A stretch of DNA of 64,000 nucleotides. It comes from Proteiniphilum acetatigenes DSM 18083 (GTDB taxonomy: Bacteria > Bacteroidota > Bacteroidia > Bacteroidales > Dysgonomonadaceae). Where the stretch lies: NCBI RefSeq assembly GCF_000380985.1, contig NZ_KB905697.1, positions 186,001 through 250,000 on the forward strand. The letters run 5' to 3'. The position numbers and the translations under genes are program-made. Of this stretch, positions 43,972 through 52,882 are shown in pieces; position 1 is the first letter of the stretch; every line of letters starts with the position of its first letter. Below the pieces are notes generated by a model. The model saw only the letters and a list, made by a program, of their open reading frames with translations, did not search any database and was not told the origin of the DNA.

Positions 43972-45138
43972 TTATTCTATCCATTTGAACCATTTTGTAT
44001 CGTTATCCTTGCCTGCTTCTACCATAGTTTCCACAAACTGCATTCCCCTGACACCGTCATACACGTCAGGAAAATCGGTAATGAGACCTACTGGTACTTC
44101 TCCATTTCTTTTGGCCATCACAGTCAAAGCAAAATTCCGGTAAATATTGGCAAATGCTTCTATAAAACCTTCCGGATGTCCTGCAGGCGTTCTTGTATTC
44201 CATTTGGCGAGATCGCTCAGGAATTCGTTATTCCCCATATAAAGCTCTTGTGTAGGTCTATCGTCCCATCTAAGGATTAACCGGTTCGGATCCATCTGCC
44301 TCCATTCCAGTCCTCCTTTATCACCATACACACGAATACGGATATTATTGGCTTCACCAGTAGCTATCTGGGTAGCCATCAGCACACCGGTCACACCGTT
44401 TTCCAAACGCAGCAACGAAGCACCGTCATCATCTACCGGACGTCCCTCCACATAAGTCTGCAGATCGGCGCATACTTCCTGCACCTTCAGCCCCGTCATA
44501 TATTCGGCCAAATGCCAGGCATGCGTGCCAATATCACCCATACATCCCGCTTTGCCGGTAGTGTTGGGATTTGTCCTCCATCCGGCGTTATTACCGCCCT
44601 GCAATTCTATACGTTGTGAGAGCCACCCCTGGGTATATTCCACATACACTTTCCTGAGTTTGCCTAACTCTCCGTTGGCAATCCGGGCTTTCGCCTCTTT
44701 GACAGCAGGATATCCCGAGTAGACGTGTGTGAGTGCCAGTACCAGACCGGTCTCCTCTACCTTTTCCCTTAGCTTCACCGCCTCTTCGAGGGAGAAGGTG
44801 ATCGGTTTGTCAAGTACCACGTGAATGCCTCTCTCCAGTGCCATCATGGCCGGTTCAAAATGCCATTTGTTGGGGGTTACGATGGTCACAAAATCCATCC
44901 GTTCTTCTTCAGGCAGCTCCATTTCACGTTCAAACATTTCTTGGTAGTTGTCATAAATCCGATGATCCGGAAGAAAATATTCCCTTCCCGAACTTCTTGA
45001 TATTTCCGGATTGGCACTGAAACAACCACAGACCAGTTCGATCAGGTTATCCATGAACGCCGCACGACGGTGTATAGCTCCGATAAAGGCATCGCTCCCA
45101 CCGCCGACCATGCCCATTTTAAGTTTTTTATGCTTCAT
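43972..45138 (-). CDS. Gfo/Idh/MocA family oxidoreductase (cytosolic)
   Basis: The 388-residue dehydrogenase has a glycine-rich motif MGMVGGGSDAFIGAIHR (8-24), DKPITF in place of the commoner EKP at about 120, and the C-terminal substrate domain with TGKAGCMGDIGTHAWHLAEY, whose Asp and His are typical active-site residues. There is no signal peptide. Its start is preceded by a -7 element (45177-45184) that lies inside a 10-bp inverted repeat. Cyclitol or sugar 3-oxidation and keto-sugar reduction are typical of this family. Together with its exported paralogue it suggests an oxidation-reduction route spanning both compartments. Confidence 0.92.
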   Translation of the reverse strand: MKHKKLKMGMVGGGSDAFIGAIHRRAAFMDNLIELVCGCFSANPEISRSSGREYFLPDHRIYDNYQEMFEREMELPEEERMDFVTIVTPNKWHFEPAMMALERGIHVVLDKPITFSLEEAVKLREKVEETGLVLALTHVYSGYPAVKEAKARIANGELGKLRKVYVEYTQGWLSQRIELQGGNNAGWRTNPNTTGKAGCMGDIGTHAWHLAEYMTGLKVQEVCADLQTYVEGRPVDDDGASLLRLENGVTGVLMATQIATGEANNIRIRVYGDKGGLEWRQMDPNRLILRWDDRPTQELYMGNNEFLSDLAKWNTRTPAGHPEGFIEAFANIYRNFALTVMAKRNGEVPVGLITDFPDVYDGVRGMQFVETMVEAGKDNDTKWFKWIE

Positions 45139-45161
45139 AATATCCGATATTATTATTTATT

Positions 45162-45244
45162 AGACTGTCCGAAAACAAAGATACAAAATTATTAGTAACA
45201 GCGTTAAGAATTGTTTTGAATCCTATTATATTTCCGGACAGTCT
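45162..45244. repeat. 10-bp inverted repeat flanking a promoter element
   Basis: AGACTGTCCG at 45162-45171 and its exact inverse CGGACAGTCT at 45235-45244 enclose 63 bp. The enclosed DNA holds a TATCTTTG -7 element reading toward the Gfo/Idh/MocA gene. It may be a long-loop hairpin after the susD gene, a small mobile-element relic, or an invertible promoter. Confidence 0.6.
45177..45184 (-). promoter_or_regulatory. -7 promoter element for the Gfo/Idh/MocA gene
   Basis: On the minus strand it reads TATCTTTG, an exact consensus match, 38 nt upstream of the start codon. It suggests that genes downstream of susD can be transcribed separately from the importer genes. Confidence 0.5.
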
Positions 45245-45254
45245 GAATCAGTTA

Positions 45255-47114
45255 TCATTCCCCGTATCCCGGATTTTGGATAAGATTCTTATTTCTGTTT
45301 ATCTCATCACGATGGATAGGTAAAAAGTAACATTTATTTTCCCATTTCCTCCCTTCCTGGGTAACAGGTACAACATCATACGTATAATTCCAACGCGATT
45401 CATCATGTGCATACCGCTCTTGTTTTCCTACGCCGGATTTTAACATAGCCGTTACACGGATTCCCGTCAGGCTGTTCAATCCGGGAGCTGACGGAGCGAT
45501 CATCCAACGACGGACATCCCAGTAACGATGCTCTTCGAAATAAAAATTCAGTCTCCGCTCATTTTGATAAATCCTACGTAACTCAGTCTGATCGGATGTC
45601 GTAACATCCGGCATCCCTACGCTTTCACGCATCTGATTCAGGTATTCTTTGGCTTCGTCCAATTCTCCCAATTCAATACATGCTTCAATATAGTTCATAT
45701 ATACCTCCGAAAGACGGATAAACGGAAAGACAGCATTAATCTTATTACGGTGATCCCCAGCAGCAGGATTGATAAATTTTTTCAGATAATATCCGGTATA
45801 GGTAGCATTCCAGTTTTCACCACCACCTGTCCTTGTATCCATACCTGGGTATAAATCGTTTGAAGCAGGATCTAACTGATAATATCCTGTTTGGATGGTA
45901 CCGGTAGGATCAGCCACGGCATAATCGGAGGGACGTTGTATCCATTGCATACCATCGTACATTACCGTAGCATAAAAACGGGGCTCCCTGTTTTTGTACG
46001 GAGCTGCTTTATGCTCAGGATTATTCCAGTCGAATTTGCTACCGTCTTCCATAGCAAAAGCATCTACAAAATCCTGTATCGGAGTATTACCGCCCCATGC
46101 ATGATATCCGGAAGGGCCATTGAAAAGTGGCATTTTCGTTCCGCTTTCATCTTTGGTATCAATGAAGTAACGTGAGAAAATATGATCAGGACTATCTTTC
46201 AGGAAAAAAGACCAGATTGCATCGGCTTTTTCCTCTACAGACAAACCAGGTCCTCCGAAATCGGGGACAGCATGCCCCAACGGATTATCCATTAAGTCTT
46301 TTGCAGCAGTTTTCACAGCATTCCATCTCTCGGCCCTTGACCCTTTGGTATAAAACAACAACTCCTTATTGGGATAAGAATTAAAGATGGGCACTTTGGC
46401 TGTTGCCGTAGCTTCATCATGCAAATCGCTTGCCGCATCAGTCAGCACACGTACCCTCAGAGCTTTCACGGCAGCCAGTGTTGCACGTCCTTTTTGGGTA
46501 TTGGCAAATGTTCTGTCTTTCAATAAATCAGCAGCTTCATCGAGATCACTTAAAATATGATCTATACAATCTGTGTATGAAGATCTGGGAATCAGAAAAC
46601 TTTCAGGATCATCTGTCAGCTGGGTGACTCTTAACTGCAATGGAATGCCACCAAAAGCCCTGGTCAGACGGTGAAAGAAATAAGCACGTAAGAAATAGGC
46701 TTCCCCTTTCAATTGAACCTTATATCTTTCATCAAACTCTGCATTATCAATATTTTCTATAAAATCATTACAGGATCGGATATTCCTATAGAGCCTTGCC
46801 CATTGGTGTCCGCTCTGGGTCTTACCAAACCAACCAAGATTCACATCCGTTATTGCACCTGCATTGGTTTCACGAAATTCACGGCCATGGGTAAATAATG
46901 CTTCATCGGTAGCCGATGCTTGTAGCTCTTCAGTAAAACCCGCATCCTGGAAAGTAAAATAAATATCGAACATATAGGCCTCAGCCAAACTGCTTTCTTT
47001 CCAGATATCATCTGCTGTTATTTCCGTTTTGGGTTTGGTATCCATGAAGTCATGATCACATGCTACCAATACAAAAAGGAAAAAAGAAAACAAAAATATA
47101 ATATTCTTTTTCAT
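45255..47114 (-). CDS. RagB/SusD family nutrient-uptake lipoprotein
   Basis: The 619-residue outer-membrane lipoprotein has a signal ending in VLVAC (Cys19), followed by the SusD N-terminal helical repeats (NIRSCNDFIENIDNAEFDER and GEAYFLRAYFFHRLTRAFGGIPL, quoted in part). The C-terminal SusD domain includes AVFPFIRLSEVYMNYIEACIE and FYFEEHRYWDVRRW and ends with LIQNPGYGE. SusD proteins lie over the partner SusC barrel and capture glycan or other ligands. It begins 12 bp after the susC gene on the same strand. The ligand is not readable from the sequence. Confidence 0.95.
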   Translation of the reverse strand: MKKNIIFLFSFFLFVLVACDHDFMDTKPKTEITADDIWKESSLAEAYMFDIYFTFQDAGFTEELQASATDEALFTHGREFRETNAGAITDVNLGWFGKTQSGHQWARLYRNIRSCNDFIENIDNAEFDERYKVQLKGEAYFLRAYFFHRLTRAFGGIPLQLRVTQLTDDPESFLIPRSSYTDCIDHILSDLDEAADLLKDRTFANTQKGRATLAAVKALRVRVLTDAASDLHDEATATAKVPIFNSYPNKELLFYTKGSRAERWNAVKTAAKDLMDNPLGHAVPDFGGPGLSVEEKADAIWSFFLKDSPDHIFSRYFIDTKDESGTKMPLFNGPSGYHAWGGNTPIQDFVDAFAMEDGSKFDWNNPEHKAAPYKNREPRFYATVMYDGMQWIQRPSDYAVADPTGTIQTGYYQLDPASNDLYPGMDTRTGGGENWNATYTGYYLKKFINPAAGDHRNKINAVFPFIRLSEVYMNYIEACIELGELDEAKEYLNQMRESVGMPDVTTSDQTELRRIYQNERRLNFYFEEHRYWDVRRWMIAPSAPGLNSLTGIRVTAMLKSGVGKQERYAHDESRWNYTYDVVPVTQEGRKWENKCYFLPIHRDEINRNKNLIQNPGYGE

Positions 47115-47126
47115 CTTTTGTAAAAT

Positions 47127-50100
47127 TTAGAATGTTAATGAAAAACCAAGATTTATAACTCTCGATTGCGGATAATTGGTCGCATTCGCACTGGTACTTT
47201 CCGGATCGATCTCTTTAGACGGAGAGATGGTAAAAAGATTCACACCATTTACATATAAACGCATATGACTAAAGAACAGAGTTTTATCTACAATATGGCG
47301 TGGCAATGTATATCCCAATTCAATATTTTTTAATCTCAAATAATCCGTATTCACCATCCAGTAGGTATTGTTGGCTCCTGTCCCACTATCCCAGTAATAT
47401 TTCTGACGTTCATGTACGCGGGGATGTTCACTGGTTGGATTATCGACCGACCAATGATTATCATAAACTCTTTTCGAGTAGTTTCCGATATCACCGGAAT
47501 CAAAATAAACTTTTGTCCATGCGTCAGCAGCACCCTGAAACAAAATCGTCAGATCAAAGTTTTTGTATTGCATAAAAGCATTCAATCCATAAGTCCACTT
47601 GGGTTCGTTGGTTTTATCAAAACGTCTTCTATCGTCCGGAGTAATTTTCCCATCCCCATCTATATCTTTGAATTTCATATCTCCGGGTTGCAGGCTGGCA
47701 TCATCGGTAATACCGTCATAATTCGGACGATTGGCAATATCATTAATTTCGGCCCAATCCTTAAAAACACCATCAAACTCATAATATAATCCGGTATTCA
47801 TCGGATGTCCTGTTGATTTTTGCCATTCGGGTGCGCCGGCTGATTCATCCCAGAATTTAATGGTATTCTTGGCATAACCACCCGAAATACCGATATTATA
47901 TTTGAAATCCTCTATATTATCTGACCATGAAATATTAAAATCAAAACCGGTATTGTCCACTTTACCAATATTTTCAGCAGGCAGCGTTAAACCGGCCGTT
48001 TCAGGAATAGAGGCATTTCTTCTCCACAGGATATTCGAACGTTTGTTGTAGAAATAGTCAAATTCAAAATACAAACGGTTTTTCAAAGTTTGTCCGTCAA
48101 AACCGATATTGAAATTATTTGCTCTTTCCCATGTAATTTTTTCGTTAGGGAACCTACTGATCCTGAGCCCTTTTACATCTTCATTATCTATGATATATCC
48201 CCACTCGTAATAATAAGTAGGAAGATATTGATATTCACGCAACTGATCATCATACCATACCTGATCATTCCCAAGTTGTCCCCATGAAGCCCTTAGCTTG
48301 AAATAATTTATAAAGGAAAGATTATTGCGCCAAAAATCCTCCTCAGAAATACGATAACCTAACAAGACTCCCGGGAAAAATCCAAACCGGTTTTCTTTTG
48401 GGAACATATATGATCCGTCATACCTCCATACAAATTCAGTAAGGTATTTTTCTTTATAATTATAGGAAAAACGTCCGAAATAATTCATACGGGCACGTTC
48501 CCAGTTATCATTCCATCCCCCGCTGGTTGCATTTTTTTCTTTATCACCTCCTGCATTGAAAATATCAAGAGCTGAAGATAAGAAATACCTTCTGTATCCT
48601 TCAAAAAAGGATTTGTCTCCGATTTCACTCTCAGCACCCAAAAGTGCATTCAGGGTATGATCTCCCAATGTTTTATCATAGCTGATAAATGTTCCCAATA
48701 ACATATTTGTCTGATCAAAGTTATTCATTCTCAACGATGGATCAGGATGAGAAGGGTAACTCAATGCTTTTTCCAATTTTGGTGTTACGCCGTCAGCTTC
48801 ATAGCTCTGATTATCCCAGGTATATAAATACCATGGTTTAAACCAACTTTTTGTCTGCCCGAATGCTTTATCATAAGATACGGAAGCCGTCAATTTCAGT
48901 CCTTCGATCCATGGCTGCGTCACCTCCACTCTTGCATTTGTCTGCACATAATATCTTTTGTCACGCGTATAACCGGTTTCATCGGTTACTGCAACAACCG
49001 GGTTGCGTCCGTATTCCTGTGCAGGCCCAGGCAAACCGTTAGGCCAATAGGCAGGATCTGTAGGACGGCCACGGGAAGTAAACCACAACAGATCGCCGGC
49101 GCCTTGACTGGGAAAATTCCTATTTTCCTGACGTCCTAACATATTTACAGACATATTTACCCAATCATTCAATTGCGCATCCAGATTAATACGCAAATTA
49201 AATTGTTCATAATTGTTTGCAGAGTTATGATATAAACCATCCTGGAATTTATATCCGAATGTAGAGAAATAGCTTAATTTCTCTGTACCACCCTCCAATG
49301 TCGCATTATGGACAGATGTGGGAGACCATGTTTTAAACGTCTCTTTAAACCAGTCTGTATTAGGATATCTCCATGGATCAGATCCGTCACGGTATTTCTG
49401 TATCTCTTCCGCTGTTTTCCATGGTTCACCCACTACATCCGGTATACCTGTTTTAGGATTCTGCAATCCATTATTTACGATCAACTCATTCCTGAGTTCC
49501 GCATATTCCGCGGCGTCGGCCATTTTCGGCAACTGTGTCGGCTGAGCCCATCCCTGGTTAAAAGAATAGGTTAACTGCGGTTTCTGACTTGTTTTACCTT
49601 TTTTTGTGGTAATAAGAATTACACCATTTGCCGCACGTGCTCCGTAAATAGCTGCGGAAGCATCTTTCAATACGGAAATACTTTCTATTTCATTAGGATC
49701 TAACCGGTCCAATCCTCCTGCCCTTGCGGCCACACCATCGATAACAACGAGAGGATCATTATTTCCAAGTGTATTTGATCCACGAATCCGAATAGTAGAT
49801 CCGTCATATCCGGGTTCCCCCGATCTCTGGAAAGTGATCACACCCGGTAAGCGACCGGCTAGAGCATTTGATAAATTGGTAACAGGCGATTTAATCAGCT
49901 CTTCCCCTTTTATAGAAGATACCGATCCGGTTACCGTTTCCTTCTTTGAAACCCCGTATCCGACTACAATTAGTTCATCAATCAAATGAGTCTCTTCCGT
50001 TAGTGTTTGATCTATAATGGTCTGCGTACCGACAGTCACTTCCACGGTATTATACCCGATATACGAAAAAACGAGAATAGAATTCTCTCCCGGCACTTCC

Positions 50101-50333
50101 AATGAATATTGACCGTCAACATCCGTTACGGTTCCAATAGTAGTAGCAGCATTTTTCACTACTACATTCACTCCTATCAAGGGTTCCCCGTTCACATCGC
50201 TCACGGTTCCCCTTACGGTCTTTTGCGCTGATACGGAAGCCGTCAACAACACAAAAAACAGGAACATCAAAAATTTTGATAAATGTTGTTTCAATTTTGT
50301 TTTCATTTCATTTACAGTTAATGTTTCATTCAT
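47127..50333 (-). CDS. SusC/RagA family TonB-dependent outer-membrane transporter
   Basis: The 1,068-residue protein has a signal peptide (to about 37, ASVSAQ), a CarboxypepD_reg-like domain at 38-115 (VRGTVSDVNGEPLIGVNVVV), the SusC TonB-box region DELIVVGYGVSKKETVTGSV, a plug domain (SNALAGRLPGVITFQRSG, IRIRGSNTLGNNDPLVVIDG), and a 22-strand-type barrel ending in RVINLGFSLTF. It imports a ligand handed over by the SusD next to it. The chosen start at 50333 adds nine residues before a second Met (ATG at 50306) that would also give a normal signal peptide. It follows the first MFS gene by 115 bp. Confidence 0.95.
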   Translation of the reverse strand: MNETLTVNEMKTKLKQHLSKFLMFLFFVLLTASVSAQKTVRGTVSDVNGEPLIGVNVVVKNAATTIGTVTDVDGQYSLEVPGENSILVFSYIGYNTVEVTVGTQTIIDQTLTEETHLIDELIVVGYGVSKKETVTGSVSSIKGEELIKSPVTNLSNALAGRLPGVITFQRSGEPGYDGSTIRIRGSNTLGNNDPLVVIDGVAARAGGLDRLDPNEIESISVLKDASAAIYGARAANGVILITTKKGKTSQKPQLTYSFNQGWAQPTQLPKMADAAEYAELRNELIVNNGLQNPKTGIPDVVGEPWKTAEEIQKYRDGSDPWRYPNTDWFKETFKTWSPTSVHNATLEGGTEKLSYFSTFGYKFQDGLYHNSANNYEQFNLRINLDAQLNDWVNMSVNMLGRQENRNFPSQGAGDLLWFTSRGRPTDPAYWPNGLPGPAQEYGRNPVVAVTDETGYTRDKRYYVQTNARVEVTQPWIEGLKLTASVSYDKAFGQTKSWFKPWYLYTWDNQSYEADGVTPKLEKALSYPSHPDPSLRMNNFDQTNMLLGTFISYDKTLGDHTLNALLGAESEIGDKSFFEGYRRYFLSSALDIFNAGGDKEKNATSGGWNDNWERARMNYFGRFSYNYKEKYLTEFVWRYDGSYMFPKENRFGFFPGVLLGYRISEEDFWRNNLSFINYFKLRASWGQLGNDQVWYDDQLREYQYLPTYYYEWGYIIDNEDVKGLRISRFPNEKITWERANNFNIGFDGQTLKNRLYFEFDYFYNKRSNILWRRNASIPETAGLTLPAENIGKVDNTGFDFNISWSDNIEDFKYNIGISGGYAKNTIKFWDESAGAPEWQKSTGHPMNTGLYYEFDGVFKDWAEINDIANRPNYDGITDDASLQPGDMKFKDIDGDGKITPDDRRRFDKTNEPKWTYGLNAFMQYKNFDLTILFQGAADAWTKVYFDSGDIGNYSKRVYDNHWSVDNPTSEHPRVHERQKYYWDSGTGANNTYWMVNTDYLRLKNIELGYTLPRHIVDKTLFFSHMRLYVNGVNLFTISPSKEIDPESTSANATNYPQSRVINLGFSLTF

Positions 50334-50448
50334 GCTTCAACGATTTAGATAATTTTAAGAATAATTTTTCAATGACAATTATTATATTCTTTTCCGGTTG
50401 AAAAGGTATCTGATCTATCTATCCATAGGCAAAAAAATTAATAAGGTA

Positions 50449-51651
50449 TTATACAGATTTAGTCTTACCGTTTTCTCTGAACAGGGCAACAAACCCGATC
50501 AGGATGACAACAGCCATAGCAAAGGGTACGATCCAGACAGCAACCCAGTTGTATGCACCCTGGGCGGCAGTGTATTGATGTACTACGTTCCCGGCAACCA
50601 GTGTTCCCAGGTATTTCCCTACCCCATAAGTGGCAAAGGCAATCAGGCCCTGGGCCGAATTCCGTAGTGACGATGGAGCCTTTTCATCCACAAACAATTG
50701 TCCCGAAACAAAGAAGAAGGTGAAACAGAACCCGTGGAGCGGCAGTACGGCATAGATGAATCCGGTCTGTCCCGTATGAGCTCCCAGCGCAAAGAACCCG
50801 TACATCAGCACCCAACCCACAATAGCGGACACTATACTTCCCTTGTAACGTAACTTAAGGAATAGAAGAGGAAACGCAAAAAGGAAGATCACTTCGGCAA
50901 CCTGACCCATGCTCATGGCTGCGGCAGCGTTATTGATCCCTACATTGACTATGAAAAGGTTGGTAAAAGAATCATAGAAAGCAAGGGGAATACAGGTCAA
51001 TGCAGAGAATACCAGCAGTACCAGGAACGATTTATCTTTGGTAAGTTTAAAGGCATCGAACCCGAGTATTTGCCCGACAGTCACCTTTTCCGCACGCTTT
51101 TCAGGTGCCTTGTAGGGTAGCAAAAAAGCATACAACCCTGCCAGGAAAGAAATGCCGGCAGCGATAAGGAAAGGCGTTGACAATGGTTCCAGATTCATGG
51201 AACTGATAAGTATCCCGGAAATAATCCACCCGAACGACCCGAACAGCCGGATACGGGAGAATTCCTTCGACGGATCAGACAGGTTGTCAAAAGAGATGGA
51301 GTTGCACAGCGACATGGTCGGCATAAAGCAAATTGCATACAACAGCAAGACAGGAAAGAATAACGAAAAATTATTGATTTGTGTCAACCAGACTAATAAT
51401 ACTGCCCCCGTTATGTTTAAAAACGCCAGTACCCTGTTGGCGGAAAAGAACCCCCCAACCAGCATACCAACGATGACAGGAGATATAATGGCTGCGATGG
51501 CTGCCGTACTATACGCCAATCCGATCTGTACTCCCGTGAAATGAAGGGTCTGTCCCAGGTAAGTGCCCATGGTTACATACCATGATCCCTGAATAAAAAA
51601 CTGAAAGAACATCATCAGGGAGAGTTGTGTTTTTTTATTTTTGTTTCCCAT
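50449..51651 (-). CDS. MFS transporter, NupG-like nucleoside/sugar symporter family, copy 1
   Basis: The 400-residue inner-membrane protein has 12 predicted helices and resembles the nucleoside:H+ symporter branch of MFS, seen in MMFFQFFIQGSWYVTMGTYL, FMPTMSLCNSISF and RIRLFGSFGWIISGIL. In Bacteroidetes loci with Gfo/Idh/MocA enzymes this family commonly imports the oxidised or cleaved sugar. A second copy at 61868-63085 is about 96 percent identical at protein level, with scattered substitutions and a one-residue indel near residue 165. It leads the oxidative locus and has a leader of about 355 nt containing two hairpins. Confidence 0.92.
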   Translation of the reverse strand: MGNKNKKTQLSLMMFFQFFIQGSWYVTMGTYLGQTLHFTGVQIGLAYSTAAIAAIISPVIVGMLVGGFFSANRVLAFLNITGAVLLVWLTQINNFSLFFPVLLLYAICFMPTMSLCNSISFDNLSDPSKEFSRIRLFGSFGWIISGILISSMNLEPLSTPFLIAAGISFLAGLYAFLLPYKAPEKRAEKVTVGQILGFDAFKLTKDKSFLVLLVFSALTCIPLAFYDSFTNLFIVNVGINNAAAAMSMGQVAEVIFLFAFPLLFLKLRYKGSIVSAIVGWVLMYGFFALGAHTGQTGFIYAVLPLHGFCFTFFFVSGQLFVDEKAPSSLRNSAQGLIAFATYGVGKYLGTLVAGNVVHQYTAAQGAYNWVAVWIVPFAMAVVILIGFVALFRENGKTKSV

Positions 51652-51713
51652 TATTAAATTTTATATCATTAATTATTTAATATTGCAAAGTCTCCTATAA
51701 CCGGATCATTCAT

Positions 51714-51765
51714 AAAAAAACATTCCCAGACAGTCGTAGCTAATGCTGTCTGGGAATGTTTTTTT
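51714..51765 (-). terminator. Strong bidirectional terminator/attenuator in the MFS copy 1 leader
   Basis: A perfect 13-bp stem, CATTCCCAGACAG / CTGTCTGGGAATG (51721-51733 and 51746-51758), has a 12-nt loop. Seven T residues follow on the plus strand and seven A residues precede it, so both strands end in U-tracts. It lies about 70 nt upstream of the MFS start codon and downstream of the predicted promoter, which would make it an attenuator on the minus strand. Confidence 0.85.
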
Positions 51766-51870
51766 ATATGGAATAAAGGGAACCCGAGAAATATTATTAA
51801 AATATCTGTTATAGAGAAAGAAGAAAAGAATGATTGGAGATAAGGGTTCTAAGCTATATATGAAGGATTG

Positions 51871-51907
51871 CCCCCTCCCGTTAACTTTAATTAACACAAA
51901 AGAGGGG
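51871..51907 (-). promoter_or_regulatory. Conserved leader hairpin, copy 1
   Basis: On the minus strand CCCCTC pairs with GAGGGG, and an inner GTTAAT/GTTAAC pair closes the top. The same arrangement at 63331-63368 uses different outer bases (CCCC with a poly-G strand), so pairing is kept while sequence changes. Confidence 0.55.
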
Positions 51908-52013
51908 TTGAATTTATTCTTGCCTGTGTTTGTTCTCATTGACTACAATTTTATCATTATGGCATTAATATTCTTATTTTGGAGTAAGTAGTTTTGCTTT
52001 TTCTATAGCCTTA

Positions 52014-52044
52014 CAAAGAGAAATAAAAAAAATTAAACAACAAA
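52014..52044 (-). promoter_or_regulatory. Promoter of MFS copy 1
   Basis: On the minus strand TTTG (52044-52041) is followed after 19 nt by TCTCTTTG (52021-52014), matching the Bacteroidales TTTG / TAnnTTTG pair with one mismatch. The block is conserved before MFS copy 2. It predicts a leader of about 355 nt. Confidence 0.55.
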
Positions 52045-52144
52045 CATATATAAAAACAAATTATAAAAATATTTAGTGTATAAAGAACACCTATAGATAC
52101 CCTTTGCCTCCGATTGTAAAAGCGTTTTAATGATAACAAAACGT

Positions 52145-52789
52145 TCAGTGACCATCGGGTGTCTTTATTTCCAATGACTTTATTTGTTTTATAAGATTCT
52201 GGGGTTTTAGCCGTCTTGCTTTTTCTATTTCCATTAAACGATCAGGAAAGCGCTCCCGTACAGACTTAATATCTGTCATATATAAAGAGTCTTGTCCGTG
52301 ATAACAGGCGTTTGTCGCCTGTTGAATAATAAAAGCCCCCAAGCTGTCAGGATATTGCTTCAATATGGCTTTCTGGAATTCATTACTCCGCCTGAAATTC
52401 TCCTTAGCCTCATCCAAACTTTCTTTGGCTGCCTGAAAAAGAGCCAATTGAAAAAGGTATTCACCTGTAATTGCCCCAAGCCGATCAGCTTCACTCTGTA
52501 CGACTAAGGCTGAATCTAAATAACCCAACTCACATAACAGCTTCGATTTAAGACCGTAATAATCGGGATTCATACTATCAATAGATAAGGCATTATCCAG
52601 CAACTGAATGCATTTAAGGGTGCTATCCACATCGTAATCAGGAGCAAGTTCAAGTGCTTGCCGATAAAAAGCATCTGCTTCGGGATCTATCTGATGAGGA
52701 GTGATGTCTATCTTTGTTCCTGAACTACATCCCGCAAGATAGAAGAGACATGATATTAATAAAAGAAGGCTATATAATAATTTTCTCAT
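52145..52789 (-). CDS. TPR-like lipoprotein
   Basis: The 214-residue predicted lipoprotein has a signal ending in YLAGC (Cys21). The mature region contains two to three degenerate tetratricopeptide units (FYRQALELAPDYDVDSTLKC, LDNALSIDSMNPDYYGLKSK, LGYLDSALVVQSEADRLGA), followed by a helical C-terminal part with a basic tail. TPR lipoproteins usually mediate protein contacts. It is the last gene of the second SusC/SusD operon, 93 bp after the BACON/discoidin gene, and I see no close link between its sequence and glycan use. Confidence 0.78.
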   Translation of the reverse strand: MRKLLYSLLLLISCLFYLAGCSSGTKIDITPHQIDPEADAFYRQALELAPDYDVDSTLKCIQLLDNALSIDSMNPDYYGLKSKLLCELGYLDSALVVQSEADRLGAITGEYLFQLALFQAAKESLDEAKENFRRSNEFQKAILKQYPDSLGAFIIQQATNACYHGQDSLYMTDIKSVRERFPDRLMEIEKARRLKPQNLIKQIKSLEIKTPDGH

Positions 52790-52882
52790 CTCATCATCTG
52801 TTTAACTAAAACGAAAGGGAGGAAGGAGATTGATCTCCATTCCCTCCCGTTTAAAAATTGACTGTAAATATATTGGCCAGAC

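Larger units (their letters stand above)
51652..52144. other. Leader region of MFS copy 1
   Basis: This 493-bp gap has no credible gene; the frame at 51706-51939 runs through a hairpin and low-complexity DNA. On the minus strand it holds a promoter (52014-52044), a hairpin (51871-51907) and a strong terminator-like hairpin (51721-51758). Its order and much of its sequence match the region before MFS copy 2. Confidence 0.7.

Noticed and set aside
51706-51939. A 77-codon minus-strand frame between the TPR lipoprotein and MFS copy 1 genes
   Set aside because: It runs through a perfect terminator hairpin and has low-complexity Phe-rich content; the copy 2 leader has no equivalent frame.
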